A DNA stretch of 64,000 bases, taken from a bacterium. Lineage in GTDB: Bacteria > Bacillota > Bacilli > Lactobacillales > Streptococcaceae. The stretch is taken from NCBI GenBank assembly GCA_905221435.1, contig CAJNDD010000001.1, forward strand, positions 1-64,000, given 5' to 3'. The position numbers and the translations under genes were made by a program. The stretch's first letter is position 1. Each line of letters starts with the position of its first letter. The notes under the pieces are model-generated. The model made no database searches and was not told the DNA's origin. It was given only the letters and a program-made list of their open reading frames with translations. This document shows positions 8,804-18,986 of the stretch, one piece after another.

Positions 8804-10011
<1,208 letters not shown>

Positions 10012-10024
10012 GAAAGGAAGTCCT

Positions 10025-10546
10025 TTGGAACATATTATTTTACTAAGAGGCGTTACTCCTAATGGAAAAAATGCTATCCCGAAAATGTCATATTTGGTAG
10101 ATATTTTGACAGAAGCTGGTTTTCAACACGTTCGAACCTATATTCAAAGTGGGAATATCATTCTTGAAAGTGACTTAGATTTAGAAGAAATACGAGAACG
10201 TGTTCATACTCTGATAAAGGAAAAAATTGGGGCCGACTTAAAAATGGTTATCAAGAATAAGAATGATTTTGAAAAGATTGTTCATGAGAATCCGTTTAGA
10301 GAAGACTATCTTCATGATCGTGTACATGTGATTCTTTATCAGGGAGTTATCCAAAGCCTACCACTAGAAAAATTGAAAGCTGATTATGGCGAGGAAGAAA
10401 TCTGTATGGGCGATCATTGTCTCTACCTCTATCTCCCTAGAACTGCAAGACAAAAAAAGCTCAATACTAACTATCTTGAAAAATTGTCTGGCGTGGATCT
10501 GACCATGAGAAAGTTAAACGTAGTAGAAAAATTACTAACAAAATAG
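10025..10546 (+). CDS. DUF1697 family protein
   Basis: A 173-aa cytoplasmic protein of the DUF1697 family, function unknown. The motifs ILLRGVTPNGKN, TYIQSGNIIL and the C-terminal region TNYLEKLSGVDLTMRKLNVVEKLL are characteristic. The start is a TTG at 10025 with a good ribosome-binding site (AAAGGAAG) a few bases upstream; no ATG is available at the family start. It lies 13 bases after the flavoprotein gene and nine before the Nudix gene, so the three are probably one transcript. Confidence 0.85.
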   Translation: MEHIILLRGVTPNGKNAIPKMSYLVDILTEAGFQHVRTYIQSGNIILESDLDLEEIRERVHTLIKEKIGADLKMVIKNKNDFEKIVHENPFREDYLHDRVHVILYQGVIQSLPLEKLKADYGEEEICMGDHCLYLYLPRTARQKKLNTNYLEKLSGVDLTMRKLNVVEKLLTK

Positions 10547-10555
10547 GAGAACAAA

Positions 10556-11011
10556 ATGAACAGAAGAGAGTCAGTCGAATTTGTCAATATGTGTATGATT
10601 CAAAACGGGGATAAGGTCCTGGTCCAAGACCGAGTTAGTCCCGACTGGCCTGGCATTACTTTTCCTGGTGGTCATGTTGAACGTGGCGAATCCTTTGTCG
10701 ATGCTGTCATTCGTGAAGTGAAAGAAGAAACTGGTCTGACCATTTCCAAACCCCAACTCTGTGGTATCAAAAACTGGTACGATGACAAGGATTATCGTTA
10801 TGTCGTCCTTTTTTACAAGACAGAACACTTTGCTGGTGAACTCCAGTCCTCAGACGAAGGGAAGGTTTGGTGGGAAGATTTTGAAAATCTTTCTCGTCTA
10901 AAACTTGCCACCGATGATATGTCTGATATGCTTCGTGTTTTTTTAGAAGAGAATCTCAGTGAATTCTTTTACTACAAAGACGGTGACGACTGGCTTTATG
11001 ACTTGAAGTAA
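10556..11011 (+). CDS. Nudix hydrolase (MutT/8-oxo-dGTPase-like)
   Basis: A 151-aa Nudix protein with the complete catalytic box GGHVERGESFVDAVIREVKE-ETGL (near residue 37; GX5EX7REUXEEXGU pattern). Such proteins cleave nucleoside diphosphates linked to another group; the family resemblance is to MutX/8-oxo-dGTP diphosphatases, but the substrate cannot be fixed from motifs. It has a GGAGAA ribosome-binding site overlapping the DUF1697 stop region. A hairpin terminator shared with the convergent regulator gene follows. Confidence 0.88.
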   Translation: MNRRESVEFVNMCMIQNGDKVLVQDRVSPDWPGITFPGGHVERGESFVDAVIREVKEETGLTISKPQLCGIKNWYDDKDYRYVVLFYKTEHFAGELQSSDEGKVWWEDFENLSRLKLATDDMSDMLRVFLEENLSEFFYYKDGDDWLYDLK

Positions 11012-11043
11012 AAAATAGGCTAGGAAATTCCTAGCCTATTTAT
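11012..11043. terminator. Bidirectional terminator, Nudix gene and MerR-type gene
   Basis: Near-perfect stem AATAGGCTAGGAA/TTCCTAGCCTATT between two convergent genes, with A/T-rich runs on both sides. It overlaps the last bases of the minus-strand gene. Confidence 0.85.
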
Positions 11044-11780
11044 TCTGCATTTGTCTGAACGTAAGCAGCAATAACATCTGATGTGTATTGAGCTGTTCCA
11101 GGTCCAAATTTGTCAATGTTTTCCTTAAACTCAGGGTTATAGACGTAGCCTTTACCGATATGACCAAATACCTCAATAGAGCAGTCAAATCCATAAGTTC
11201 GAATGGCTTGCAAGAGCTTGGCTGCTTGCTCTTGGTTTTCAGCTGCTGTTGCAGGAAGACCATCTTGAAGATTTTGAGCCAAGGCTTGAAAGACTTGGTT
11301 AAAGGCAGCCGTAGCCTCATCTTCTCTACCACTTTGGCGCTCGAGAGCTTCTCCCATGACTTCTTGTCCATATTTCTCTACCGCCTCTTGGTGGTATTTT
11401 TGATGATCTTGATAGCTAAATCCAGTGAATTTTTCCTCAATCGTCATTTTTATTTCTCCTTTTTGTTCTTGAATAGTTTTTTGCAAGGTGGAAATCAAGG
11501 TATCCAGGTGTTGCCTTTCTCGAGTTAGATAATCCAACTGCCTAGTCAAATGGGGCAATAAATCTGTCCTTTCTTCCTTTAACAGCTCTGCTATTTTTTC
11601 TAAAGAAAAGCCTAGATATTTGTAGTACAGAATGACCTGAAGTCGTTCCAAATCCTCCTGACTATAGGTTCGATAGCCGTTTTCCGACTTTAAGGGAACC
11701 AAGAGTCCTATCTTATCGTAGTGGTGCAGAGTCTTGACAGAGACACCTGAAAGCTGCGCAGCTTCTTTTATATGGTACAT
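11040..11780 (-). CDS. MerR family regulator with TipAS domain
   Basis: A 246-aa two-domain regulator. Residues 1-70 form a MerR winged helix (IKEAAQLSGVSVKTLHHYDKIGLL, ENGYRTYSQEDLERLQVI), residues 75-110 a dimerisation coiled coil, and residues 125-246 a TipAS-type antibiotic-recognition domain (KYHQEAVEKYGQEVM, GHIGKGYVYNPEFKENIDKFGPGTAQY). TipA proteins bind thiopeptides and other drugs and activate exporters. The divergent gene is a symporter 250 bases away, a possible target, but this is inference. Confidence 0.88.
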   Translation of the reverse strand: MYHIKEAAQLSGVSVKTLHHYDKIGLLVPLKSENGYRTYSQEDLERLQVILYYKYLGFSLEKIAELLKEERTDLLPHLTRQLDYLTRERQHLDTLISTLQKTIQEQKGEIKMTIEEKFTGFSYQDHQKYHQEAVEKYGQEVMGEALERQSGREDEATAAFNQVFQALAQNLQDGLPATAAENQEQAAKLLQAIRTYGFDCSIEVFGHIGKGYVYNPEFKENIDKFGPGTAQYTSDVIAAYVQTNAE

Positions 11781-11893
11781 GATTTCCTCCTTACAAGAAA
11801 TAGTATAACCCCTCCCCTTAGGTCAGAGTCAAGCGTTTTTGAGAAAAATTTTTAACTTTTTGAGAAAGGTGTGAAAACTTGAAAATGGTTTTC

Positions 11894-12000
11894 TTGACAG
11901 ACCTTTGAAAACATGATAGGATAGTCAAGTCTATCAATCAAACAGAAGGCTCATAAAGAGCCATTGAGAGAAGGCTATTTGACAACTCAAGTAGCCTTTT
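11894..12000 (+). promoter_or_regulatory. Promoter and attenuator-like leader of the NSS symporter gene
   Basis: A strong promoter, TTGACA (11894-11899) and TAGGAT (11917-11922) with 17-base spacing, is followed by a leader of about 100 bases. The leader has a stem GGCTC/GAGCC (11948-11962) and then AAGGCTA/TAGCCTT (11971-11998) followed by a T-rich stretch, which has the shape of an intrinsic terminator upstream of the start codon. GAGCC of the first stem could instead pair with GGCTA of the second, so the two hairpins may be alternatives. The controlling factor is unknown. Confidence 0.55.
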
Positions 12001-12032
12001 CTTATTTTGAAAAAGGAGATCGGAGTTCAACT

Positions 12033-13373
12033 ATGTCAGAAAAATCGCAATGGGGCTCGAAACTAGGCTTTATCCTAGCATCTGCTGGTTCAGCCATCGG
12101 ACTTGGAGCCGTTTGGAAATTTCCCTACATGACTGCTACTAATGGCGGTGGGGGCTTTTTACTGGTCTTTCTCATTTCCACTATTTTAATCGGTTTCCCG
12201 CTCCTGCTGGCCGAGTTTGCCCTTGGCCGTAGTGCTGGCGTTTCCGCTATCAAAACATTTGGAAAACTTGGTAACAATAACAAGTACAACTTTATCGGTT
12301 GGATTGGTGCCTTTGCCCTCTTTATCCTCCTATCCTTTTACAGTGTTATCGGAGGATGGATTTTAGTCTATCTAGGTATTGAGTTTGGCAAATTGTTCCA
12401 ACCTGGTGGAACGGGTGATTATGCTCAGTTATTTACTTCAATCATTTCAAATCCAGCCATTGCCCTAGGAGCTCAAGCAGCCTTTATCTTGTTGAATATC
12501 TTTATTGTATCACGTGGGGTTCAAAAAGGGATTGAAAGAGCTTCGAAAGTCATGATGCCGCTGCTCTTTATCATCTTTGTCGTGATCATTGGGCGCTCTC
12601 TCAGCTTGCCAAACGCCATGGAAGGGGTTCTCTACTTCCTCAAACCAGACTTTTCAAAACTAACTAGCGCTGGTCTCCTTTATGCTCTGGGACAATCTTT
12701 CTTTGCCCTCTCACTAGGGGTTACAGCCATGCTGACCTATGCTTCCTACTTGGACAAGAAAACCAATCTGGTCCAGTCAGGGATTTCCATCGTAGCCATG
12801 AACATCTCGGTTTCCATCATGGCGGGACTAGCCATTTTCCCAGCCATGTCAGCCTTCAATATCCAGTCTGAAGGGGGACCAAGTCTGCTCTTTATCGTCT
12901 TGCCTCAACTCTTTGACAAGATGCCTTTTGGAACCATTTTCTACATCCTCTTCCTCTTGCTCTTCCTCTTTGCGACGGTTACTTCTTCTGTCGTGATGCT
13001 GGAAATCAATGTGGGCAATATCACCAACCAGGACAACAGCAAACGTGCTAAATGGAGTGCTATTTTAGGGATCTTGACCTTTATCTTTGGTATTCCTTCA
13101 GCCCTTTCTTACGGTGTTATGGCGGATGTCCACATCTTTGGGAAGACCTTCTTTGACGCTATGGACTTCTTGGTTTCCAATCTCCTCATGCCATTTGGAG
13201 CCCTCTGCCTTTCTCTCTTTACAGGCTATATCTTTAAAAAGGCTCTTGCTAAGGAGGAACTCCATCTTGATGAAAGAGCATGGAAACAAGGACTTTTCCA
13301 AGTCTGGCTCTTCCTCCTTCGTTTCATCATTCCTATTATCATCATTGTGGTTTTTATCGCCCAATTTATGTAA
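12033..13373 (+). CDS. Neurotransmitter:sodium symporter (NSS) family transporter
   Basis: Sodium-dependent amino acid-type transporter of the LeuT/NSS family in the cytoplasmic membrane. The start chosen is ATG 12033 (MSEKSQWGSKLGF) with GGAG seven bases upstream; a longer reading frame runs up into the leader hairpins. The 446-aa protein has the family start SKLGFILASAGSAIGLGAVWKFPY (sodium and substrate site in helix 1) and helix 6 region LGQSFFALSLGVTAMLTYASY. Bacterial NSS proteins often transport tryptophan, tyrosine or leucine; substrate is unknown here. Confidence 0.92.
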   Translation: MSEKSQWGSKLGFILASAGSAIGLGAVWKFPYMTATNGGGGFLLVFLISTILIGFPLLLAEFALGRSAGVSAIKTFGKLGNNNKYNFIGWIGAFALFILLSFYSVIGGWILVYLGIEFGKLFQPGGTGDYAQLFTSIISNPAIALGAQAAFILLNIFIVSRGVQKGIERASKVMMPLLFIIFVVIIGRSLSLPNAMEGVLYFLKPDFSKLTSAGLLYALGQSFFALSLGVTAMLTYASYLDKKTNLVQSGISIVAMNISVSIMAGLAIFPAMSAFNIQSEGGPSLLFIVLPQLFDKMPFGTIFYILFLLLFLFATVTSSVVMLEINVGNITNQDNSKRAKWSAILGILTFIFGIPSALSYGVMADVHIFGKTFFDAMDFLVSNLLMPFGALCLSLFTGYIFKKALAKEELHLDERAWKQGLFQVWLFLLRFIIPIIIIVVFIAQFM

Positions 13374-13375
13374 TC

Positions 13376-13417
13376 AAAAAGGACTTGAGTAGTAAACTCA
13401 GGCCCTTTCTTTTTTAT
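13376..13417. terminator. Terminator between NSS gene and manA
   Basis: Imperfect stem AAAGGACTTGAGT/ACTCAGGCCCTTT, with TTTCTTTTTT on the plus side and a T run on the minus side. It serves the two convergent genes. Confidence 0.75.
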
Positions 13418-14358
13418 GGATGGCTAACAATCAATTCCAAACCTTGCCCTTCCAAGACCCAAGCTTCAACATCACTTGGTAGGATAAAGTGGCTGCCTTT
13501 TTGGATTGGATAATTTTCCCCGTCAACAGTTAGTTGGCCTTGACCAGCCAAGACACTAAATAAGCTGTAGTCAGCTGTCTTTTCAAAATCAACTTTTCCA
13601 GTGATTTCCCACTTGTAAACTGCAAAGAAATCATTGGATACAAGGAGAGTGGAACGTAGATCATCTGCTTTGATAGTTACGGGACGGCTATTTGCAGGCT
13701 CACCAATGTTCAAAACATCGATAGATTTTTCAAGGTGAAGTTCACGCAATTTGCCCTTATCGTCCTTACGGTCAAAGTCATAAACACGGTAGGTGGTATC
13801 GCTAGACTGCTGGGTTTCAAGAATCAAGATGCCTGCTCCAATAGCGTGCATGGTTCCGCTTGGTACATAGAAGAAATCACCAGCCTTGACTGGCACTTTT
13901 GTCAACAGCGCATCCCAGTTTTTATCTTCGATTTGCTGGCGGAGTTCTTCTTTTGATTTGGCATTATGGCCATAGATAATCTCTGAACCTTCGTCTGCTG
14001 CGATGATGTACCAGCACTCTGTTTTTCCGAGCTCGCCTTCATGTTCTAATCCATAGGCATCGTCTGGGTGAACTTGGACACTGAGCCAGTCGTTGGCATC
14101 GAGAATCTTGGTCAAGAGTGGAAATACGGGCTCTGGACGGTTACCAAATAATTCACGGTGTTCTGCATACAAGGTAGCTAGGTCTGTTCCCTCAAAGCGC
14201 CCATTAGCGACCTTTGAAACTCCATTTGGGTGGGCTGAAATAGCCCAGTATTCTCCGATTTTTTCACTTGGGATATCGTAGCCAAACTCATCACGTAGCT
14301 TGGTTCCACCCCAGATTTTTTCTTGCATAACTGATTGTAAAAATAATGGTTCTGACAT
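13414..14358 (-). CDS. manA: Mannose-6-phosphate isomerase, class I
   Basis: Zinc enzyme interconverting mannose 6-phosphate and fructose 6-phosphate. The 314-aa length is the short Gram-positive type. Visible metal/active-site motifs are QVHPDDAYGLEHEGELGKTECWYI (near residue 96) and VPSGTMHAIGAGI (near residue 168) with a downstream VYDFDR arginine motif. A good ribosome-binding site AGGAGAATAAG and a promoter with TATAAT (minus strand, 14388-14393) precede it. Confidence 0.94.
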   Translation of the reverse strand: MSEPLFLQSVMQEKIWGGTKLRDEFGYDIPSEKIGEYWAISAHPNGVSKVANGRFEGTDLATLYAEHRELFGNRPEPVFPLLTKILDANDWLSVQVHPDDAYGLEHEGELGKTECWYIIAADEGSEIIYGHNAKSKEELRQQIEDKNWDALLTKVPVKAGDFFYVPSGTMHAIGAGILILETQQSSDTTYRVYDFDRKDDKGKLRELHLEKSIDVLNIGEPANSRPVTIKADDLRSTLLVSNDFFAVYKWEITGKVDFEKTADYSLFSVLAGQGQLTVDGENYPIQKGSHFILPSDVEAWVLEGQGLELIVSHP

Positions 14359-14585
14359 CTTATTCTCCTGTCTATGTTTCTCACTTCATTATAGCAAAAA
14401 GACAAGTCTAATTGAACTCTTTTTCACATCTTATAAAGTAGGGAGAAGATTTTATAAAAATAGTAACGAAATAATCTTTTACTTTATGGAGTAACCTCTA
14501 AAGCAGCACTCAGAAAGCTCGCTGTCAACGGCTATTCTCCTCAGCTCTCATTAGACTTCCTTTAACTTGAGAATCTATTTTTATG

Positions 14586-14616
14586 TACAAAAAAAGACTG
14601 AAACCAGTCTTCTTTT
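14586..14616 (-). terminator. SemiSWEET gene terminator
   Basis: On the minus strand the stem AAGACTG/CAGTCTT is followed by seven T residues just after the gene. The 180 bases between here and the manA promoter hold no recognisable gene. Confidence 0.85.
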
Positions 14617-14894
14617 TAAATCAAAGATGTGATAGCCGTTACCAGACCAAAAACGATACCTGGAGCATTGGCAGCTGCAAGTGGAATATCTCTTTCCTTT
14701 TTGAAAAGACCGTAGTAAACCCAAAGACTACAGTTAATGGCTGCGACCAAGGGTTGGATGAAGTTTCCTTTTTGACCAGCCAGGTTGTTCATGATTTGTG
14801 GGAAGTAAGAGACATACATCATAACGGACATAAAGGTCGCTACCCAACCCAAAATTTTCATTTGTTTTTTAGACATTTTCAAAGCATCTTTCAT
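14616..14894 (-). CDS. SemiSWEET family sugar transporter
   Basis: A 92-aa membrane protein with three predicted helices (WVATFMSVMMYVSYFPQIMNNL, PLVAAINCSLWVYYGLF, APGIVFGLVTAITSL), the size and PQ-motif (YFPQI) of bacterial SemiSWEETs, which form homodimers and facilitate sugar movement. An ATG at codon 7 is an alternative start. Promoter elements TTGATT/TAAAAT with 17-base spacing lie so close that the predicted 5' leader is under ten bases and no Shine-Dalgarno sequence is visible. Confidence 0.82.
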   Translation of the reverse strand: MKDALKMSKKQMKILGWVATFMSVMMYVSYFPQIMNNLAGQKGNFIQPLVAAINCSLWVYYGLFKKERDIPLAAANAPGIVFGLVTAITSLI

Positions 14895-15002
14895 TTTTTA
14901 TGAATCATATTTTATAATCTTTTTTCGAAACAATCAAGACTTTGAAGCTTTTGTTATGAAGATGTAAACTATCACAATCTTGTGATAAGAAAGAGGAAAC
15001 AG

Positions 15003-15047
15003 AAAAAGACCGGATTGCTCCGATCTTTTCAAGTTCTGCTCTAAGAA
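15003..15047 (-). repeat. 45-bp direct repeat copy 1 (terminator after VOC gene)
   Basis: This 45-bp segment is identical to 15450-15494. On the minus strand it contains AAGATCGGAGCAATCCGGTCTTTTT, a stem-loop with a T tract, so it works as an intrinsic terminator after the VOC gene. Confidence 0.9.
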
Positions 15048-15087
15048 TGTTTAAATTTTTAGATAAAAAATTTGATAATAGAATTAC

Positions 15088-15435
15088 CTACTTCATACGA
15101 TAAAAGTCAATCACTAGGCCAGCAGGACCTTTAACTAGTAGCGATTCCGTTCCCCAATCAGTTACAACTGGGCCGCATAAAATCTCAGCACCAAGCTCTT
15201 TCAACCGTCGATAGTTCTGGTCTACATCCTCAACCTCGATGTGAAGAATGATTCCTGACTGAAAATTGTTCAAAGGAATCAAATGATTTTGAGACAACAT
15301 GAGACAATGACTGCCAATCGTAAACTGAGCAAAACTGTCCTCAACATAATCGGACTTTTTATCCAAAATACGCTCCAAGTCAGCACAGACTTGGGGAACA
15401 TCTGAAACGATGATATCTAATTGATTTAAATTCAT
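15088..15435 (-). CDS. VOC (glyoxalase/bleomycin resistance) family protein
   Basis: A 115-aa single-module vicinal-oxygen-chelate protein: the beta-alpha-beta-beta-beta pattern starts with LDIIVSDVPQVCADLERIL and ends with GTESLLVKGPAGLVIDFYRM. Members bind metals or small hydrophobic ligands; the activity is unknown. The gene sits directly after the spxB terminator, with GGAGG immediately following the hairpin and no clear promoter. It is framed by two identical 45-bp terminator copies, which suggests acquisition by duplication or recombination behind spxB. Confidence 0.8.
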   Translation of the reverse strand: MNLNQLDIIVSDVPQVCADLERILDKKSDYVEDSFAQFTIGSHCLMLSQNHLIPLNNFQSGIILHIEVEDVDQNYRRLKELGAEILCGPVVTDWGTESLLVKGPAGLVIDFYRMK

Positions 15436-15449
15436 TTACTATCCTCCAC

Positions 15450-15494
15450 AAAAAGACCGGATTGCTCCGATCTTTTCAAGTTCTGCTCTAAGAA
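15450..15494 (-). repeat. 45-bp direct repeat copy 2 (spxB terminator)
   Basis: Second perfect copy of the 45-bp terminator segment, 447 bases from copy 1 and about 50 bases after the spxB stop. It should end most spxB transcripts; read-through would express the VOC gene. Confidence 0.9.
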
Positions 15495-15545
15495 AATCAA
15501 AGAATAAAATCTACAAAGTTTACATTTGATTTTCGACGAGAGGAA

Positions 15546-17321
15546 TTATTTGATTGCGCGTGATTGCAATCCTTCTTCTTCCAAGAAGAGGCGGAATGGT
15601 ACGAGTTCTTCTGCTTCGTATTTTTCCTTGAAGGCTTTGATTGCTTCTTCTGAGTGTTGTTTTGGATCCAATTCAAGTACTTCTACTGGAAGTGGACGAT
15701 GTTGAGAGATGCGAGCATCGATCACAACAGTTTTACCTTCTTTGTTCAATTTAACAGCTTCTGCAACAACTGCATCGATATCTTCGATACGGTCAACTGT
15801 AAATCCTACAGCACCTTGCGCTTCAGCGATTTTCGCGTAGTCCGCGTTAGGGAAGTCACAACCAAACAAGTGTTTGTTTGTGTCTTCGTATTTGTCCTTG
15901 ATGAAGGCATATTTACCATTTGAGAAGACAACGTTGATAACTGGAAGGTCGTATTGAACGTTTGTGATGACGTCTGGGTAGCACATGTTGAATGCACCGT
16001 CACCCATGATGTTCCATACTTGGCGATCTGGATTGTCTTTCTTAGCAGCGATACCACCAGGAAGGGCAATACCCATTGTCGCAAAGAGTGGAGATGTACG
16101 CCACATGTTCTTAGGTGTCATGTGAAGGTGACGAGTAGATGTTTGAGTAGTGTCACCTACATCGATTGAGTAGATAGCGTCTTGATCAGCATGTTTGTTG
16201 ATTGCATTGTAAACTTGGTACAATTGCAATTCACCCTCAGTTTTACCTTCGAGTTTGTTCATGTAATCACGCCAGTTTTGGTTGTTCTTAACGTTTGCAC
16301 GCCACCATGGAGTAGATTCTACTGGGTTTACTTTGTCAAGGATTGCTTTCGCTGCTTGACCTGCATCACCAAGGATAGAAGCGTCAAGGGCATGACGTTT
16401 ACCAAGTTTGTAAGGGTCGATATCGACTTGGATGAATTTTTCAGTGTTCTTGAAGGCTTCGTAAACTTCAGCAAATGGGAAGTTTGAACCAAGGAAAAGA
16501 ACTGTGTCTGCTTCAAAGACCACTTCGTTGGCTGGTTTCCAACCAACACGGTAAGCAGAACCTGTCAAACCTTCGTAGTTCCATTCAAAAGCTTCAAAGT
16601 TTTTACCAGTTGTGATGATTGGTGCTTTGATTTTACGTGACAATTCAGTAATCACTTCACCAGCTTTAACACCACCGTAACCAGCGTAGATAACTGGACG
16701 TTCAGCATTGTTCAAGATTTCAACAGCTTTGTCGATTTCAACTTCGTTCAAAGCAGGAGCGATGAATGAACGTTCGTATGAACCTGAACCGTAGTATGAG
16801 TTTTCGTCGATTTCTTGGAAACCGAAGTTTACTGGGATTTCAACAACAGCTGGACCTTTTTTAGAAACTGCAGCACGGCAAGCTTCGTCAATCACTTTTG
16901 GCAATTGCTCAGCGTAAGCTACACGTTTGTTGTAAACAGCGATACCGTTGTACATTGGGTTTTGGTTCAATTCTTGGAAGGCATCCATGTTGAGTTCGTT
17001 AACTGGACGTGATCCAAGGATAGCAAGGAATGGAGTGTTATCCATAGCTGCATCGTAAACACCGTTAATCAAGTGAGTCGCACCTGGACCACCTGAACCT
17101 ACTGCAACCCCGATTGAACCACCGAATTTAGCTTGCATGACTGCTGCAAGAGCACCTGTTTCTTCGTGGCGAACTTGCAAGAAGCGGATATCTTTGTCTT
17201 CAGCCAAAGCGTCCATCAATGAGCTGAGTGTTCCTGATGGGATACCGTAGATGGTGTCTACGCCCCATGTTTTCAATACGTTGAGCATTGCTGCAGATGC
17301 AGTAATTTTCCCTTGAGTCAT
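15546..17321 (-). CDS. spxB: Pyruvate oxidase SpxB
   Basis: Thiamine-diphosphate and FAD enzyme that converts pyruvate, phosphate and oxygen to acetyl phosphate, CO2 and hydrogen peroxide; it is the main peroxide source of mitis-group streptococci. The 591-aa protein has the N-terminal pyrimidine-binding domain ([25 protein letters not shown]), a central FAD domain and the C-terminal ThDP motif [26 protein letters not shown] precedes the ATG. Peroxide from SpxB inhibits competitors, which complements the T7SS toxin loci nearby. Confidence 0.97.
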   Translation of the reverse strand: MTQGKITASAAMLNVLKTWGVDTIYGIPSGTLSSLMDALAEDKDIRFLQVRHEETGALAAVMQAKFGGSIGVAVGSGGPGATHLINGVYDAAMDNTPFLAILGSRPVNELNMDAFQELNQNPMYNGIAVYNKRVAYAEQLPKVIDEACRAAVSKKGPAVVEIPVNFGFQEIDENSYYGSGSYERSFIAPALNEVEIDKAVEILNNAERPVIYAGYGGVKAGEVITELSRKIKAPIITTGKNFEAFEWNYEGLTGSAYRVGWKPANEVVFEADTVLFLGSNFPFAEVYEAFKNTEKFIQVDIDPYKLGKRHALDASILGDAGQAAKAILDKVNPVESTPWWRANVKNNQNWRDYMNKLEGKTEGELQLYQVYNAINKHADQDAIYSIDVGDTTQTSTRHLHMTPKNMWRTSPLFATMGIALPGGIAAKKDNPDRQVWNIMGDGAFNMCYPDVITNVQYDLPVINVVFSNGKYAFIKDKYEDTNKHLFGCDFPNADYAKIAEAQGAVGFTVDRIEDIDAVVAEAVKLNKEGKTVVIDARISQHRPLPVEVLELDPKQHSEEAIKAFKEKYEAEELVPFRLFLEEEGLQSRAIK

Positions 17322-17369
17322 AATGATAACTCTCCTTCAAATATTTTTAAAATTTGATAAATCCGTTTT

Positions 17370-17398
17370 CATATACTAATTGGAAACGTTTCAGCAAA
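17370..17398 (-). promoter_or_regulatory. spxB promoter region with imperfect cre-like element
   Basis: On the minus strand a weak -35 (TTTGCT/TTGCTG, about 17392-17398) and -10 (TATATG, 17370-17375) flank TGAAACGTTTCCA, a near-palindrome resembling a CcpA cre site but one base short of the 14-bp form. A second cre-like TGAAAACGTTTTAT is at 17483-17496. CcpA control of spxB is known in related streptococci; use of these sites is inference. Confidence 0.5.
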
Positions 17399-17514
17399 TT
17401 TTTACTCTACTACTTTACCACATTTGTTTTGGGTCTCCTAAGAATGTGCTCAGAAGTTTTTATTCTCTATTGCAGTACAGTTTGAAAACGTTTTATGTAA
17501 CTGTTTTATAATAA

Positions 17515-17532
17515 AAAGCGAGCAAGCTCGCT
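17515..17532. terminator. Short GC-rich hairpin abutting the IS end
   Basis: Perfect palindrome AAGCGAGC-AA-GCTCGCTT touches the left inverted repeat of the IS3-family element. A run of A before it gives a T tract on the minus strand, so it may terminate transcription leaving the element. Confidence 0.5.
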
Positions 17533-17562
17533 TGTACTGACCCCAAAAAGTTGGACAAATAA

Positions 17563-18402
17563 TTATTGAAAGGATTTAGTTCTGTACTGCACAGGACTAA
17601 GTCCTTTTAGTTTGACTTTGATTCGTTTGTTATTGTAGTAATTGATATAATCTACAATGGCTTGTTCCAATTGCTTAAGCGACTGAAACGACTTCTCATA
17701 GCCGTAAAACATTTCCGATTTCAAAATGCCAAAGAAGGACTCCATCATCCCATTGTCTGGGCTGTTGCCCTTGCGCGACATAGATGCTTGAATTCCCTTA
17801 CTCTCTAGAAACCGATGATAAGAATCGTGTTGGTATTGCCAGCCCTGGTCGCTGTGGAGAATCGTATTCTCATAGTGCTTCTCTGTGAATGCCTGTTCTA
17901 ACATCGTTTATACTTGTTCTAAATTAGGCGAACAAGAAAGATTAAAAGCAATAATTTCGCTGTTAAAGCCATCTAAAACAGGCGATAAATAGAGTTTCTG
18001 TGTGCTATTTGGAATGGCAAATTCTGTCACATCCGTATAGCACTTTTCCATTGGCCTTGATGCTTCAAACTGGCGTTGAATGAGATTCTCTGCTTTCTTG
18101 CCAATCTCTCCTTGGTATGAAGAATACTTTCGTTTCCGACGAATCCGAGCTGTTAGACCAAGGACTTTCATCAGCCGTTGAACCTTTTTATGATTGACTA
18201 TGTAACCACGGTTCCTCATTTCCAAAGTGATTCGACGATAGCCATAGTTGCCTTTATGTTCATTATAAATGACTTGAATTTCGGTTTTAAACTCTTTATC
18301 TTTATCAACCTCATCCAGCTGTTTCAATTGATAATAGTAAGTTGAGCGAGCTAAACGTGCTGTTTCAAGAAGTAAATCTAGTCGAAATCCTCCTGAAACC
18401 AT
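17563..18402 (-). pseudogene. IS3 OrfB transposase, split by a nonsense codon
   Basis: Integrase-core (DDE) transposase. The upstream part (17908-18402) holds the HTH_21 region (YNEHKGNYGYRRITLEMRNRG) and the first catalytic aspartate (CYTDVTEF). The downstream part (17563-17904) has the second aspartate (HSDQGWQYQH) and the catalytic glutamate (NGMMESFFGILKSE). Both are in the same frame with a TAA at 17908-17910, two codons before the next ATG; an AAA to TAA change would explain it. The DDE triad is complete but on two pieces. Confidence 0.85.
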
Positions 18403-18915
18403 TTCTCTAACTGTCTCTGCCTTTCTCTCTCTAAGGCTTCGTCCCTTTCCTCTAACTCTTTTAACTTTTTAAGTAAACTACCTCAGTACGTAAGCGTTCA
18501 TTCTCCTCTTGAAGTCGCTCTATTTCTGTCATTTCTTCCCAAGTTTTCTTTAGTTTATGTCCCATTTTAGCTAGTCTCCCACAATAGTATACCCGTTTTT
18601 CTTGTATTGTGCCAGCCAGTTAGGAAGTAATCCGTTACTTGGAAGAGCATAATCAAGAGATACGCTTAGTTGCGAACGGTCTTCAATCAAAACCTTATTA
18701 ATGATTTCTTGTTTTGATTCAGGGGAATAGTGACGATTCTTCCCCTTTTTAACGAGATCTATTCCATAACGGTCAATTAATTTCATCATGTACTTTAGAC
18801 CAGAAGCATCCACACCAAATCTTTTTGAAAGCTGTTTGAAGCTTTGTCCTTGTTTTCTTGGTTCGTAGATTTGAACTTTATTCTCATAACTCAATTTCAT
18901 AATAAAACACCCCAA
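18403..18915 (-). pseudogene. IS3 OrfA, disrupted by small deletions
   Basis: Residues 1-114 (18571-18915) form the orfA helix-turn-helix protein ([40 protein letters not shown]). After YTIVGD the frame stops at 18571. The expected continuation, MGHKLKKTWEEMTEIERLQ, is in another frame at about 18510-18565, showing a small deletion. A second shift near 18473, consistent with loss of one A in an A-run, interrupts the leucine-zipper-like coiled coil. OrfA is therefore non-functional. Confidence 0.75.
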
Positions 18916-18986
18916 AAGTTAGATTTTTTCTGTCTAACTTTTGGGGTGCAGTTCATTTTTGAGGTGATTTTTTCTGCATTGAAGAC

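Larger units (their letters stand above)
17533..18955 (-). mobile_element. Decayed IS3-family insertion sequence
   Basis: The 1423-bp element has imperfect terminal inverted repeats: left end TGTACTGACCCCAAAAAGTT and right end (complement) TGAACTGCACCCCAAAAGTT, both beginning with TG. It carries an orfA-type helix-turn-helix gene and an orfB-type integrase-core gene on the minus strand, both broken. A 16-bp-stem hairpin at about 18908-18949 includes the right end. No target-site duplication is evident. The element sits between spxB and a lipoprotein gene, just 31 bases past that gene's stop codon. Confidence 0.85.

Noticed and set aside
17380..17392. A confident CcpA cre site at spxB
   Set aside because: The palindrome TGAAACGTTTCCA is one base short of the 14-bp cre form, so it is reported only as cre-like.
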